Positions 1 to 10,895 of a stretch of 64,000 bases of DNA are shown one piece after another (the stretch's first letter is position 1; each line of letters opens with the position of its first letter). The notes under the pieces were generated by a model that was given only the letters and a program-made list of their open reading frames with translations, ran no database searches and was not told where the DNA came from. The stretch is taken from the NCBI GenBank assembly GCA_030374765.1, contig JARGXX010000006.1, positions 496,001-560,000 of the forward strand, read 5' to 3'. This DNA is from Agarophyton chilense. Taxonomy: Eukaryota; Rhodophyta; Florideophyceae; Gracilariales; Gracilariaceae. The position numbers were made by a program, and so were the translations under genes.

Positions 1-2029
1 AAAACGAATTTCGTTGTGACGTTTCTTTCTTAATCCAATTTACGTAAGAAGCCAAAGAGACCCCTGTACCACAGGTGCAGTAACACGCACTCATAAGTGG
101 TATCATGTCGATAAGAGCTGCGATTATGAGATCAAGCTAGAAATACACTCCTGGCTTCGATCTGTGAAAAAACGACCTTGTAGTGCTCTCACTCTCTCCA
201 GCTTCTGCAACATTGTAGAACTGCCGTTTCAATGCATGAAAATGCTTTTTGTTTCTTGTCAGCTTTATATTTTCGAGTAGCTCTAGCCCTTCGTTTACGT
301 CTCGGTATATATCAGACGTCTTCGTGTTAAGATTGTCTTTAAGCAATTTTCGCAGTTCAAAATGGATAGATTTTGTAGTAAATAAGAGTGAAGCGTTTTT
401 GTCAGCATTAGAGTTTTTTGGAAATAAACGAAATAGAAGTACAAAAACAACTTACAGTTTACTGCATTCATTTATAGTCCAAAACTGTAGTATCTGAAGA
501 GCAAAAAATAGTAAAGACGCTGATGTTGGCGCTGTACTGAAAGGAGAACGTGCGACGAGAGAACATTCTGGCAATCGGATAGATACGACGGGAGATTGTG
601 CGACAGGAGATCGCTCTGGGGACCGGGTTTTAATGATTGTCACGTTCTGACGACGTCGATTGTCACTCTTTGAAGACGATAGGTGGACGATAATGACTGA
701 GAATTGGGATGACTTGGACTGGAACCATTGGGCAGAGAAGAAACGATGTTTGAGCCTACTGTTTTTATTGGCCGAAATTCTAAAAATACGATATAGCGAT
801 TGGCATAGTGAGAATCGTCCTCCTGGTGCAATGGTGGTGTGGACCAATGTCTGAGCCTAGGCCTCTGGTTGGTCACTTTTTCGACGCCGGCGACGTCGTG
901 TCGATTCGACACTTGCCCGCATTACGGACAAACTTGTTCCTTTTTCGCCAGTGCTGAATTTCAAATTTCGAACTGAATAAACTATAAGTGGCACAGCTGA
1001 ATCTGCAAATTTTGCAGTGCAACCGATACCGTAGACTTTTATGTCGATGTTATCAGCTGAAATAAGATCCGCAACATGCCAAACGTTCTTTATTCGATCT
1101 TTTGATTTGCCTGACTTGTTTTTTTTCTTTAGTAGTGCCTTTTATTAGTAGACCTATGTGCGGTAGTATACCAAGTTGCGGTGAAAAAGACTTCCTTTCG
1201 ATTTCTCGGTGGTTTACTCCACAGTAAAGTGGGCTACTTATACTAGACCGTGCGTTTCTGTCACGCAGGGAGCACTCCCCGTGAGGCTCACGCGTGCTCG
1301 TGACCGAAATGTGGAAGAAGCGATGCTGATATAGAGTATTACACTAGCCTACGCATTTGCTACTGTACGAGAGAGAACACCGATGCGGTTCCGTCGGATC
1401 CGTACAGGAAGGTAGAGAAACATTGGGAGCCTGGAAGGCTGGTGTTGCATGTATTGCTTCAAAGTGTCCTTTTTCCAGCAGAATTTGGGGTTTTTGTAGA
1501 GCCCTTGCAAGTCATAACATCGCCACTTCTGGGTGTATGTGGTAATTATCAAATAGTGGAGTGGATGTGGCGAACTACGCGAGTTATTCGTGGTAATGAT
1601 GAGGTTCGATGCCTCGGTTTACTTAGAGGCAGGGTTATCGCTGGTTTAAGTACCGCGACAGAGTCTCCTGGTTGGGACACAACCATATCTAGACACACCT
1701 ACTATCGTTCTAACTACTTACGTGTCCGAGGTGACGGAACCTCGTTGGGTTCCGTCACATACAACTTTTACGTACGGTCTACACTATGGAGTCTGTTTAC
1801 CGAGACGTTTGTGCTGACACAGAGCGTAACTGCAGCTCGGGCGTGTCCGCGATCTCTATTTTGGCAGTTGAACTGACAGCAATACAGACTTTTAAGTGTT
1901 CGTTAGGCACGCGTGCTAAGAACGGACACACAAGATTCTTGGCAACCATAGCTGGCTAGCAAGTTAGTGAAAAAAAATAACTCGCGGCGCTCGATCCAAT
2001 AAATCGAGTCGATCACGAGAAAAAGCTTG
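1..2029. other. Non-coding stretch
   Basis: I see no gene I can support here. Open frames on both strands are short, overlapping and without recognisable motifs. Bases 540-640 contain two imperfect copies of a motif beginning GTGCGAC. The only clear structure is the hairpin at 1731-1758. Codon bias and composition give no hint of a hidden exon. Confidence 0.5.
1731..1758. repeat. Perfect 11-bp hairpin
   Basis: The arms GTGACGGAACC (1731-1741) and GGTTCCGTCAC (1748-1758) are perfect inverse complements around a 6-base loop. No gene ends here, so it may be the tip of an old inverted-repeat element. Confidence 0.7.
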
Positions 2030-2210
2030 AATCTCGATTAGAGACAGTTCTATATGCGCATAGTGTTTCACGGACTCACGCTGAGGGTAACCCTGAGCGT
2101 GCACCCTGAGCGTGAGTCCGTGAAACATTGTACGCGTATAGAATTGTGTTTAATCGAGATTCAAGTACCCTCAGGGTGAGTCCGTGAAACACTGTACGCG
2201 TATAGAATTG
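2030..2210. repeat. Foldback inverted repeat with an extra direct copy
   Basis: The left arm (2030-2088) and right arm (2103-2161) are each 59 bases and are about 86% inverse complementary. The outer tips are AATCTCGATTA and its complement. A third partial copy in right-arm orientation follows at 2167-2210. All three share TGAGTCCGTGAAAC. The layout resembles a non-autonomous foldback or MITE-type element, but no target duplication could be recognised. Confidence 0.6.
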
Positions 2211-3755
2211 CCTTTTATCGTCACCACCTCTTCGATAATATCTGTCGTCGTAATTGCACTTGCGACGCTGTAAGGGTAGTGCAAAGCCCTGTGAGAAAAG
2301 CGGGGCGGCATGACTTTCAAAGATACTAGCGGCGCGGGTCAAACGAAGTACCCTTCGTATGGTACGACAGTTGCAAGCGAACGCCAGCAGTCGCGTGCGA
2401 GCTTCCACAACGGAAGAACCGAGTGGACACCACCGGGCGACGAATTATATGTTGAACGATTAATGATCGGGGCCAGAGAGTGTCGACCGGCGTCAGAGAG
2501 ACATGATCGGCGCACACAAATTCATGATCCGTGCACACAAATTCACAAGTTCAAACCTGGCAATGCAGTTGCGTGTATACGGATGCCTTACACCACTGCA
2601 GGTATAAATTATACCTAGCTATAAAGATGTTTTGATAGTGTTGTAATTTTCTTTTGCGCTTGTCGGCCTGTAACAGCCGGCATTGCTGGTGGGTGCTTCG
2701 AGAGCTGGATCATTTCGCTGTGCTCTTGCCCGGCAGACGAGCTCAAAGGTAAGATAACGTTCGTACCACAAAAGGTGGAAAATGCCGTCCGTCTAGCTCG
2801 AAAAGAGAAGGAAGAGGGCGGGGATGCATCTTGTTCCGTTTTGGTTTCGTGCTTGGGGGTCGGATATTTTGCAAACGATACTGCAGCACAAACTTCGCTT
2901 GCATCGCGAGAATCACAACCATCCAACCCAGAAAACAGCTGTTTTCGAAACCCTAACGTTGTTCATTGGTTTTCCCATTAGACAATCATACAGTATCAGG
3001 CATACATTTCAAATCCTTGTGAGGGACAATTCCTTCTTTAAGGATTTCCTTTTTTCCTAAATGATACGATGCGGGGGTGACCGCTTGCAGATTTAGAGCA
3101 CCCCGGGGGTGACACTGTCTGTTGGGGCTGTTTTAGGGGTGTTGCTTTTTTTTAGCTTTAAAGGTTTTTGGGGTTGTTTGCACCTGTCATCCCCAGGGTG
3201 GTCTACTCCTGCAAGCAGTCACCCCCCGAATCGCACAATCTCCCTTCTTTTTTTGAGCGGCCCGGCCTGCTCCAAATCGAGTTGCTTCAAATCGAGTTGC
3301 TTCAAATCAAAGTGCTTCCAAGTTCAACAATCGGGGTTGGCCCAAAGCGATCCTCTTCCCAAAATATTTAGGACTCATAATAAATGTCACAAAAAAAAAG
3401 AATTCTTGGCTTTCTCAATGGGTGTGAGGCCTTTGGCAACGAATTGCGACCCCCCTGCGCCAGAAGCCACGATGAATATATATTTTTCCATTATTCTCAC
3501 ACCGCTCCAGTGCATACGGTATATTAAAGTTGTGTCCCGATATCCGCCTTCGAAAAGTACGGATGTCAATATCTTGGTACGAAACCACTCTCAAAGTGGT
3601 TAAAAATAAAAAAATCTGGAGATTAAGCCAAGGATGAAAGACACTTGTTGCATCCATCGCAGTAATTTCATATATGTTGAGATGCAGACCAAAACAGGGG
3701 AAAATCTGCCTTTCTTCTAAATGTAAAAGTTTCCTCCATAAGCTTCAGAATTCCG
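2211..3755. other. Non-coding stretch upstream of the alkylsulfatase
   Basis: No gene is recognisable. A short tandem repeat, three copies of a 15-base unit (CTTCAAATCGAGTTG and variants), lies at 3270-3314 and produces a periodic Cys/Ser/Lys open frame that I regard as spurious. Confidence 0.45.
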
Positions 3756-3763
3756 TATAAAAG
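3756..3763 (+). promoter_or_regulatory. TATA box of the alkylsulfatase gene
   Basis: The exact consensus TATAAAAG lies 126 bases upstream of the ATG at 3889. The distance fits a core promoter with a short 5' leader and supports an intronless gene starting at 3889. Confidence 0.6.
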
Positions 3764-3888
3764 AGTGAAGGTTTGGCAGTCTCTTACCCTGCATTTGGTT
3801 CCGTGCTCTGCATCCTCTTTGGTTGCACGTAGTGCTGCCACTGAAACAGAAAGCATCGAATCCCAACCCGAACACCTGCAATAACGAC

Positions 3889-5919
3889 ATGCCTCACAAG
3901 TTCAGTTCCAAAGACCGTGGACGTGGCAAGGGAAAGGGTAGAGTCACAGCGGATGCTATGGAGGATGTTCAGATAGAACCACGTACCTTCACACCAGACA
4001 TGAAGGATGCCACACAATCGACGATAAGCTGCTGGAACAATGTGTCAAACACCCTCAACTTCGGCGACACTTCTGATTACGACCACGCACAGAGGGGATT
4101 ACTTAACACACCTTCTGACTTAATCATTTTTCAAGATGGCCAACCTGTCTGGGATATGAAGTCGTATGCCGATTTCATCAAGCAAAATACGCAGTCTCCG
4201 CAGACTGTCAATCCGAGCCTTTGGCGCATGTCTCAGCTGAATATGTTCTACGGCTTGTTCGAGGTGACGGAAAATATTTATCAGGTCAGGGGCTACGATC
4301 TTAGCAACATTTCTTTCGTTAAAGGGTCAACTGGTTGGATTGTCTTCGATCCTCTCATCTCTGCTGAATGCTCCCAGGCTGCTCTTTCGTTGATTAATCA
4401 AGAAGTATACGAGAAAAATGGGGACCCTCCACAGTCTGTTTCGGCTGTGATCTACAGCCACAGCCACATCGATCATTTCGGCGGTGTGAAAGGTGTTCTT
4501 GGCCCAAATGACAAAGATAACATCCCAATTTATGCATCCAAAGGCTTTACCGAGCATGCCGTTTCGGAGAATGTCATTGCTGGCAACGCAATGAGCCGCC
4601 GAGCCATATTCATGTATGGTTCTCTGTTGGAGAAATCTGCAAAGGGATCTGTTTGTGCTGGGCTCGGAATGACCACATCCTCAGGAAGCACTGGGCTCCT
4701 TAAACCAACAAAAATAATTTCCGATGACTACGAAACCATTGATGTTGACGGAGTCAAAATGGAGTTCCAATTCACTCCAGGCACCGAGGCTCCCACTGAA
4801 ATGAACACGTGGTTTGTAGACTGGAATGTGTTGTGGATGGCTGAGAATACTACGCATACCATGCACAATTTACTCACTCTTCGAGGTGCCCAAGTTCGAG
4901 ATGCATTGATGTGGTCTGAGTATCTTACCAAAACCATCAACCGCTACGGCGCAACCGCGACAGTCAAATTCCAGTCTCATCATTGGCCTCTTTGGGGGAA
5001 TGATGAGATCATGAGTTACTTGAAGAAACAGCGAGCCATATATCAATATACTCATGATCAATCCGTTCGTCTGATGAACAAGGGCTACGTTGGGACAGAA
5101 ATCGCGAGCGCGATGCAGTTGCCGAAATCTCTCGAACTAGAATGGAGCACCCGTGGCTATTATGGAACGTTGAGCCACAACAGCCATGCCGTTTACCAGC
5201 GTTACATGGGATGGTACTCTGGGAACCCATCTGATCTCAATAAACTCCCTCAAGAAGAGGCAGGTGCGAAGTATGTTTCCTATATGGGCACGGAAGAGAA
5301 CGTCATCGAAATGGCAACAGTCGATTTTGATCAAGGAAATTACCGCTGGGTTGCGGAGGTGATGCGGCACGTGGTTTTCAAAAACCCCGACAACGATCAG
5401 GCTAGATATTTGCTCGCTGACACATACGAACAAATGGGATATCAGGCGGAGTCGGGTGCATGGCGAGCATGTTACCTTCAAGGAGCACACGAACTCAGGA
5501 ACCCGAAACCCACAAGTGGGCTCTCTACAATCTCCGAAGACGTGGTAAGAAACATGGAACCTTCAATGTTGTTCACCTACTGGGGTGTTCATTTGAACCC
5601 AGCTGCTGCGCAAGGTATGAATCTCAACGTCGTGATCAACTTAACAGATACAGACCTCGGTGATGACATTAGCACCACATATACGCTTACAGTGGAAGAT
5701 TGTGTGCTTATTCAAAGCCCTGAAGCCGTGGGCAGACCCGATGCAACGATCACCACTCCAATGTCAAAGTTGTACGATCTCTTTTTGACTCAAGACGTGG
5801 ACGCTTTTCTGAACGACCCTCTCGTAGAAATTTCTGATGATGAGAAGCAGTATGTGGTGGATTTAGTTTCTGTGTTTGATACTAAAGATGATATGTGGTT
5901 CAATATCATTGAACCGTAA
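3889..5919 (+). CDS. Type III (metallo-beta-lactamase-fold) alkylsulfatase
   Basis: Predicted 676-residue enzyme of the SdsA1/BDS1 family. These are zinc hydrolases that cleave primary alkyl sulfates, such as dodecyl sulfate, to an alcohol and sulfate. The zinc-site motif HSHIDH is at residues 191-196. E300 in TEAPTEMN, E319 in AENTTHTMHN and the histidines of HHWPLWG (364-365) follow at nearly the same spacing as the metal ligands of SdsA1. The middle and C-terminal parts look like the family's dimerisation and SCP2-like domains. Length is close to the bacterial enzyme (about 660). The first ATG of the frame is at 3889, after a TATA box. The N-terminus is basic (RGRGKGKGR) with no signal peptide, so a cytosolic location is likely. 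The frame is intact and ends in TAA with no intron. The family is mostly bacterial and fungal, so acquisition by transfer is plausible but untested. Confidence 0.93.
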   Translation: MPHKFSSKDRGRGKGKGRVTADAMEDVQIEPRTFTPDMKDATQSTISCWNNVSNTLNFGDTSDYDHAQRGLLNTPSDLIIFQDGQPVWDMKSYADFIKQNTQSPQTVNPSLWRMSQLNMFYGLFEVTENIYQVRGYDLSNISFVKGSTGWIVFDPLISAECSQAALSLINQEVYEKNGDPPQSVSAVIYSHSHIDHFGGVKGVLGPNDKDNIPIYASKGFTEHAVSENVIAGNAMSRRAIFMYGSLLEKSAKGSVCAGLGMTTSSGSTGLLKPTKIISDDYETIDVDGVKMEFQFTPGTEAPTEMNTWFVDWNVLWMAENTTHTMHNLLTLRGAQVRDALMWSEYLTKTINRYGATATVKFQSHHWPLWGNDEIMSYLKKQRAIYQYTHDQSVRLMNKGYVGTEIASAMQLPKSLELEWSTRGYYGTLSHNSHAVYQRYMGWYSGNPSDLNKLPQEEAGAKYVSYMGTEENVIEMATVDFDQGNYRWVAEVMRHVVFKNPDNDQARYLLADTYEQMGYQAESGAWRACYLQGAHELRNPKPTSGLSTISEDVVRNMEPSMLFTYWGVHLNPAAAQGMNLNVVINLTDTDLGDDISTTYTLTVEDCVLIQSPEAVGRPDATITTPMSKLYDLFLTQDVDAFLNDPLVEISDDEKQYVVDLVSVFDTKDDMWFNIIEP

Positions 5920-7222
5920 CACTTCAATAACGGAAGAAGCACGTGACCAGTGTGTCCGTTGATATACAGTACGAGCTTTAGTTGTTCACATCAATCTACT
6001 TTGTAAAGCTGACTGTTCACCACTGTCACTATCTTCCTACTGATAAACAGCCCTTCAAACAGCGAGGAATGTGATTTATCTTGCAGTGCGTCTTATTGAC
6101 GTCAATATGACAACACAGACATATCCACGATCGACGCATGGAACAGCCTTGTGTTGCTTCTTTCGTCATCCTCATTGTGTGTGTCTCGATTTCTGGTTCA
6201 CTTCTAAGTTTGTTGCAGCAGCTGCAAAATTGCGTTAAGCACCGAAAAGACACGCTCAGCTGCAAAGTGAGCCGCGTTCAGTTCCTTGCGTATTGGGACT
6301 GTGGCATCTGTTCTTCCTAGCGATTCTTTACACTACCCACCACTTCCCTTGCTTTGCTGGTTGCCAACAGGACTTGCTCTTGCGCAAGTCCTGACCAGCT
6401 GAGATTCATATTCTCTTTGCCCTCGTCGCTTCAGAGTCAAACTATGACAATCTTTCGACACCTAAAGCGGTACTAGCTACCCAAACCTTGCAATAAACTT
6501 TATTGCGTTCTAAATCGAAGCACTGGCATCTATCGTAGCAACAGCAGTCGAGAAGACCTATTTTATTGAATTTCTATCTTTCTTATATACAATAAAAATG
6601 GTATTTGTCTGCACGGCTGTAAAGCCCAAGATGCCTTGCAGGACAACATAGCTCAGAAACTACCAGGCAAAGCAAAGCTACGAACTGTATCCTTCAATGT
6701 GGATTAACGTTGTACATAAATCGAGGTAAGAGAAAAATTCATGGGCAAGAACACGCGGGACTTGAGAGGATCAAGGTCAAAGTATCACCGGAATTCTCCA
6801 GGCTCAATTCTGCAAAATCTTGACGCGATGGATGCTCGATCAGTGTTGCTTTTACAGCCCCGAAAGCGATTCTGGAAGGCGACTGGAGTAAACAGACACC
6901 TTGCTCGCGAAAACGAATGCTTTTCTCCTGCACGCTGTCCACATGTCAACGAGAAGTCATCGAATGACTCCCACCGAAGTGATGCAGGTGACTTTTTGGA
7001 CTATTTCCAATCAGACTAGCCCTAAAACCTTATGATCGTGTTAGAGGCCCAGGTGTTTTCAAGGCTTCTGGATCAATACAGCAAAAAGTATAGAAACCCA
7101 GCCCTCAGACAAAGTCCATGTAGGCATCGCTCTCATTTTATAGGTTAAATAATTGTCTAGACAACATGCACTGCGCTAAACATCACAGAAAGTATTGCAC
7201 CGCTCCGCATCTACATTCTTCT
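5920..7222. other. Intergenic region between two convergent genes
   Basis: No gene is supported. An AATAAA signal lies near 6490 inside a small GCAATAAA/TTTATTGC hairpin and may end the alkylsulfatase transcript. The hairpin at 6356-6399 is described separately. A 92-codon open frame at 6741-7019 (+) has no recognisable motif, and I leave it uncalled. Confidence 0.4.
6356..6399. repeat. Two-tier hairpin downstream of the alkylsulfatase
   Basis: The inner stem CAGGACTTGC (6368-6377) pairs perfectly with GCAAGTCCTG (6384-6393) around a 6-base loop. An outer GCTGGT/ACCAGC stem continues it. It may be a structured 3' UTR or a repeat remnant; there is no evidence for either. Confidence 0.5.
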
Positions 7223-7753
7223 TCAGGCCGTACGGAACACCACACAGGCCCTCATCCTAATAGCATCATGCGGGCTCAAATTTACGTTGGTCACCACGAC
7301 AGGGGGATAAATGCTCTGGAGCCTCTGGTAGGAAGTAAAATATACACGCACGCACTTATTTTTGGCCAAAGATGCATCGCCCTGGAACGTTTCGTGGCCA
7401 ATCCCAGACCCAATGCGTTGTTGGATGGCAAATGGCTTGAACTGAGTAGGAGTAAACCTATTTCCGAAGAAAGTGATAGCGGTCGCAACCCCGTGGGAAT
7501 TGATGAACTGAGGCTCCACACCGTTGGAGTTCAATATACCGATGCGCTCTCGACGATTGCTTGATACAATTTGCGGGGTAAACGGGGTGTCCGGTACTCC
7601 TAGTGAGAATGTCTGAAGATTGTTTGAACCCTGGAAGCGGAAAGCACAATTGTAGAATGCCCGTTCACATGCATCCGGACGGCGTGGACGACCACTTGCA
7701 TTTGCTGCAGCGAGCAACGTGACAAGGGAGACAAGATGAATGATGGTTCTCAT
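7223..7753 (-). CDS. Small secreted protein of unknown function
   Basis: A 176-residue protein from the ATG at 7753. An in-frame TTG four codons earlier is not needed. Residues 1 to about 20 form a classical signal peptide: MRT, a hydrophobic core IIHLVSLVTLLAAA, then a cleavage-compatible ANAS/G. The mature protein has few cysteines (C-x8-C near its start and two more near the end), suggesting disulphides. It is otherwise a soluble domain with many Phe, Gln and Arg and no transmembrane helix. A TATAAAAG box lies about 105 bases upstream on the same strand. I do not recognise the family. It converges on the alkylsulfatase gene but shares no promoter with it. The intact frame, signal peptide and TATA box together make it a likely real gene. 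Confidence 0.72.
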   Translation of the reverse strand: MRTIIHLVSLVTLLAAANASGRPRRPDACERAFYNCAFRFQGSNNLQTFSLGVPDTPFTPQIVSSNRRERIGILNSNGVEPQFINSHGVATAITFFGNRFTPTQFKPFAIQQRIGSGIGHETFQGDASLAKNKCVRVYFTSYQRLQSIYPPVVVTNVNLSPHDAIRMRACVVFRTA

Positions 7754-7856
7754 GTTGAAATTCAACCCCTGTGAGATTTGCTTCCTTTGAGTGTGTTAAA
7801 GTGGGATACGTCGATGAGTTCGACTCATTAACATACTTTCGGAAGCTTTGTTTCTT

Positions 7857-7864
7857 CTTTTATA
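7857..7864 (-). promoter_or_regulatory. TATA box of the secreted-protein gene
   Basis: TATAAAAG read on the minus strand, 104-111 bases before the ATG at 7753. It is the same sequence and nearly the same distance as at the alkylsulfatase gene. Confidence 0.55.
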
Positions 7865-10419
7865 GTAGTTTGTCTTACTTGCCTCCAGAGATCTGCAACC
7901 CACCTGCAACGCCAATAAGCTTTCCTGTCTGACTTGTTTCTCTTACTCGAATTCGAAGAACTCTCATTGGTTTCAAGATATTTCCCAACGACACAGACTA
8001 GTATCATAAAAAACAATTCCAATGAGCACTTGACTGGAAGGAAGTAGCCAAAAGGCTCTCTTAGATAGAGCAAATATGGAAGAATACCCTAGCTGTGAGT
8101 TTTTATTGCGAATGATGTGTACGATTACCTGTCCTATTCTGCTGCGGAATGCACATGAACCGAAGAGACGACCCATCAAGCGTCAGACATAGTGGCATTA
8201 ATGCATTGTATGAATCTTACTCCTTCAAGGTCTTGCAGCTCGATAATGTGATTCTCTACCATCTATTGGTAAGTTACCAATAGATGGTAGAGAATCACAT
8301 CACACGCAAAACCATTGGTAAATTTTGCAAATCGCAAAGGATTACATAGAAGAACAGCCAAAAAGGGGTTTCTACTTTCTATCAGAAGAAAACCTGTAAG
8401 CTAAAGACTCGAGTGTTTCGTATTCGGCATGGACTCGATACCTGCTTTTCATGAAATTCTGTCTCACGTACATGCATAATGCAGACATCCAGTCAGTCCG
8501 AACACGACGAAAAATTGTTTCGTGTAGGCTTGTTGGGTGACATCTAGTTGCGTCCTTCAGTTGGAAGATCGAAAAATGCCTGCTTCTTATCACTCTAATT
8601 TCATGAAGATTGCGAACTAATTCGAGCCTTTCAATTTGCGCCCCTGTGTTCTGATAGATTATGAAATTTTATTATTTGATTACGGACTCCTTACAATTTT
8701 GTTCTTTCTGCCAATAGCACATGGCAAAACATCAACGTGGACATCGCATCAAATAATTCACCATGTACCGTTGTACCTACTCCCTGGTATCCTCGAATTT
8801 CATCTGGCTTTAGTTTTATGTGAAAACTTACTATTTTACACAACTTTTTATCGAAGAGTTTCATTCAAATACAACTGGACATTGGCATGACTCAGCTTAC
8901 AATTGGATTCCTTTTTAGGGATGACAACCATGCATGCAAATAAAAATTAAGCCTTTCATGTCGCACGATCATACTGTCCAGGTTTTAGTTTTGTATCATC
9001 CTTAAACATCGCAACCAGCTGGCAAATAGACCTAATACAATCAGGTGCAGCAAATACAGGACCACAGCCACAGGGAGATATCCAGGTTTTTGATGGAGGA
9101 GAATTCATTCATCTCGAATGATAAAAAACAAACAAAGACTCCACAAGGATGCCAAGACACAGCTTGATTGCCCTGGACTTCGATTTAAAAAACAGCTCCC
9201 ACATAGACAAACACATAAATGTGACCAATTCTAAAAGAAGATCAGATGTTATAAAAACCCTAAGCAGGCTCGACAAATACATAGAAGGTGTCTGGCATCC
9301 TGATCCAGTATCCAGAACAAAGAAAGTCCAGCACGAATCAGAAACTCGGAAGGATTCATCGTTGGAGCTGTTCAGAGCTTCAGCCATGTAACATTATTCC
9401 ATCTCCTCTCGAAAATGTGATTTGAAAAAGATTATATGAAATACCCAAACAAAGATGTGCCGGTCGCAAATGAATAAACGGAAACCCTTCGGCGATAGAA
9501 AATATCTGCCACCAGTGAAAACCACATGAGACGAGATGTTAAAATCGCAAAAAGAATTCAGGGCCACCCACTGTGAGTTCAATGCTCAATTCTTTTAATG
9601 TTTTTCAGTCCTTCATGCGTTTCCACCACGATACTTCATATATCTGAGTATGTCCTCATGACCCGTCGATTTCATGAGATTTCTCGGCACATCGATTCCC
9701 GTTCACGTCTCCGTTATTTTTAATAATTGCTTGCCAGTAGTCTCGCAACCCCTTCAACTTGCGTTGCCTTCCTTTTCTCTCGTTTCAACCATCGCTTCGT
9801 CTTCCTTCTTTGAGGGCCTTTCTTGCAGCCACTTTTGCTGCTGTTCTCCGCCTGTTCTCCGCTCCAAGACGAAGTGTAATTTATGAGCATTTTACGTTGT
9901 TTCGATTAGAGGTTTCCTCTAGCTACCGAGCGGAACTGACCCACGAAAAGTGAACCTACACTTCGTCCTGTTACTTTCGTTCCCTGGAAATGCGGGAAAT
10001 TCGCCATTTTTGATTATTTAGCCAAGTATAATGCAACATATACTGCGATCGCACAATGAACATTTTAGCGTACGTAAAGCTCTGTCAAAGACCTAACATG
10101 TACCCATTCGGGTTTCATCCTAGTTCCAACTTTAGAACTGGGAGTATTTCAAAAACGAGAGTAGTTTATCGCAGTTTTGGGCGAGCGAAAATAAAAGCCA
10201 AAACTTTTAAGAACTCGTAACGGCGTTTACTGAATTTAAATTTGTGTTCAAATTACTGAGATGTAAAGGTTTCAAAAACATATCCCTGGCCCAGAGTTTC
10301 CGAAAATTGACGTTTTGGCTACAGTAAAGCTGACAAAATCATTGTAACAAGAATTTGAAGTAAAAATACAGTTTCAAAAAACATAACCCTTATTGCATCA
10401 TATTTACTGTAACGCGAGT
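7865..10419. other. AT-rich non-coding stretch
   Basis: I see no supported gene. The open frames of 60-90 codons lack motifs and overlap on both strands. The notable structure is the perfect 27-bp hairpin at 8246-8300. Confidence 0.45.
8246..8300. repeat. Perfect 27-bp hairpin with one-base loop
   Basis: Bases 8246-8272 are the exact inverse complement of 8274-8300, with a single G at 8273 between them. The arm reads ATGTGATTCTCTACCATCTA and continues to GGTAA. A near-perfect palindrome of this length is recent or maintained. Confidence 0.8.
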
Positions 10420-10895
10420 TCAGTAGCTTATTCTAGCTCCGTAAGACTGTACAAAGCTTATATAGCGATTTGGAAATGATTTTATAAAAAGATTGAAAAC
10501 ATTACTGTCAATATTTTCCCAGCAATATTTCATACAATTATTCAAATAAACAATGGTGTGAAATTGCCTTTCTTTCCCATAAACCATTCGGATTAACATC
10601 CCCAAAATATGTTCAATAAGGTTCAGTTCAAGAGAGCGCGCAAGACAATTCATAACCAACGTATCTAAAGTATTAAACCAGTCTTTCACAGAATTAGACT
10701 TACTCAAATGTGCATTTACCTGCTGTAAAAATTCACCGTCTCTGTACATATAGTATACAAATGGTAGCAAATAATTTTATAGAACTTCAAAATATTTCTG
10801 ACACCCTAAAAACCTTTCAATTAAAGCGATATAGGGTGTTTCTTTCCTAAATATTGCAGCCCCAATCATAACCAGATACCTTTGTTAATTGTTTC
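10420..10895 (-). pseudogene. Tc1/mariner transposase remnant (C-terminal half)
   Basis: The minus strand encodes the C-terminal catalytic half of a Tc1/mariner DDE transposase. In order I see a VMIGAAIF-type strand, then NYLLPFVYYM, then KDWFNTLDTLVMNCLARSLE leading into LNLIEHILGMLIRMVY. The last part matches the family signature [24 protein letters not shown]. The final carboxylate region is altered (SLELNLIEH) and a stop interrupts the frame near 10770. This is an inactive fossil in very AT-rich DNA. The N-terminal DNA-binding half was not found. TIRs were not found. Confidence 0.78.

Noticed and set aside
2103..2210. TGAGTCCGTGAAAC resembles part of a hammerhead ribozyme core
   Set aside because: The conserved CTGANGA and the GGAC-GAAA stem-loop arrangement are not complete in any of the three copies.
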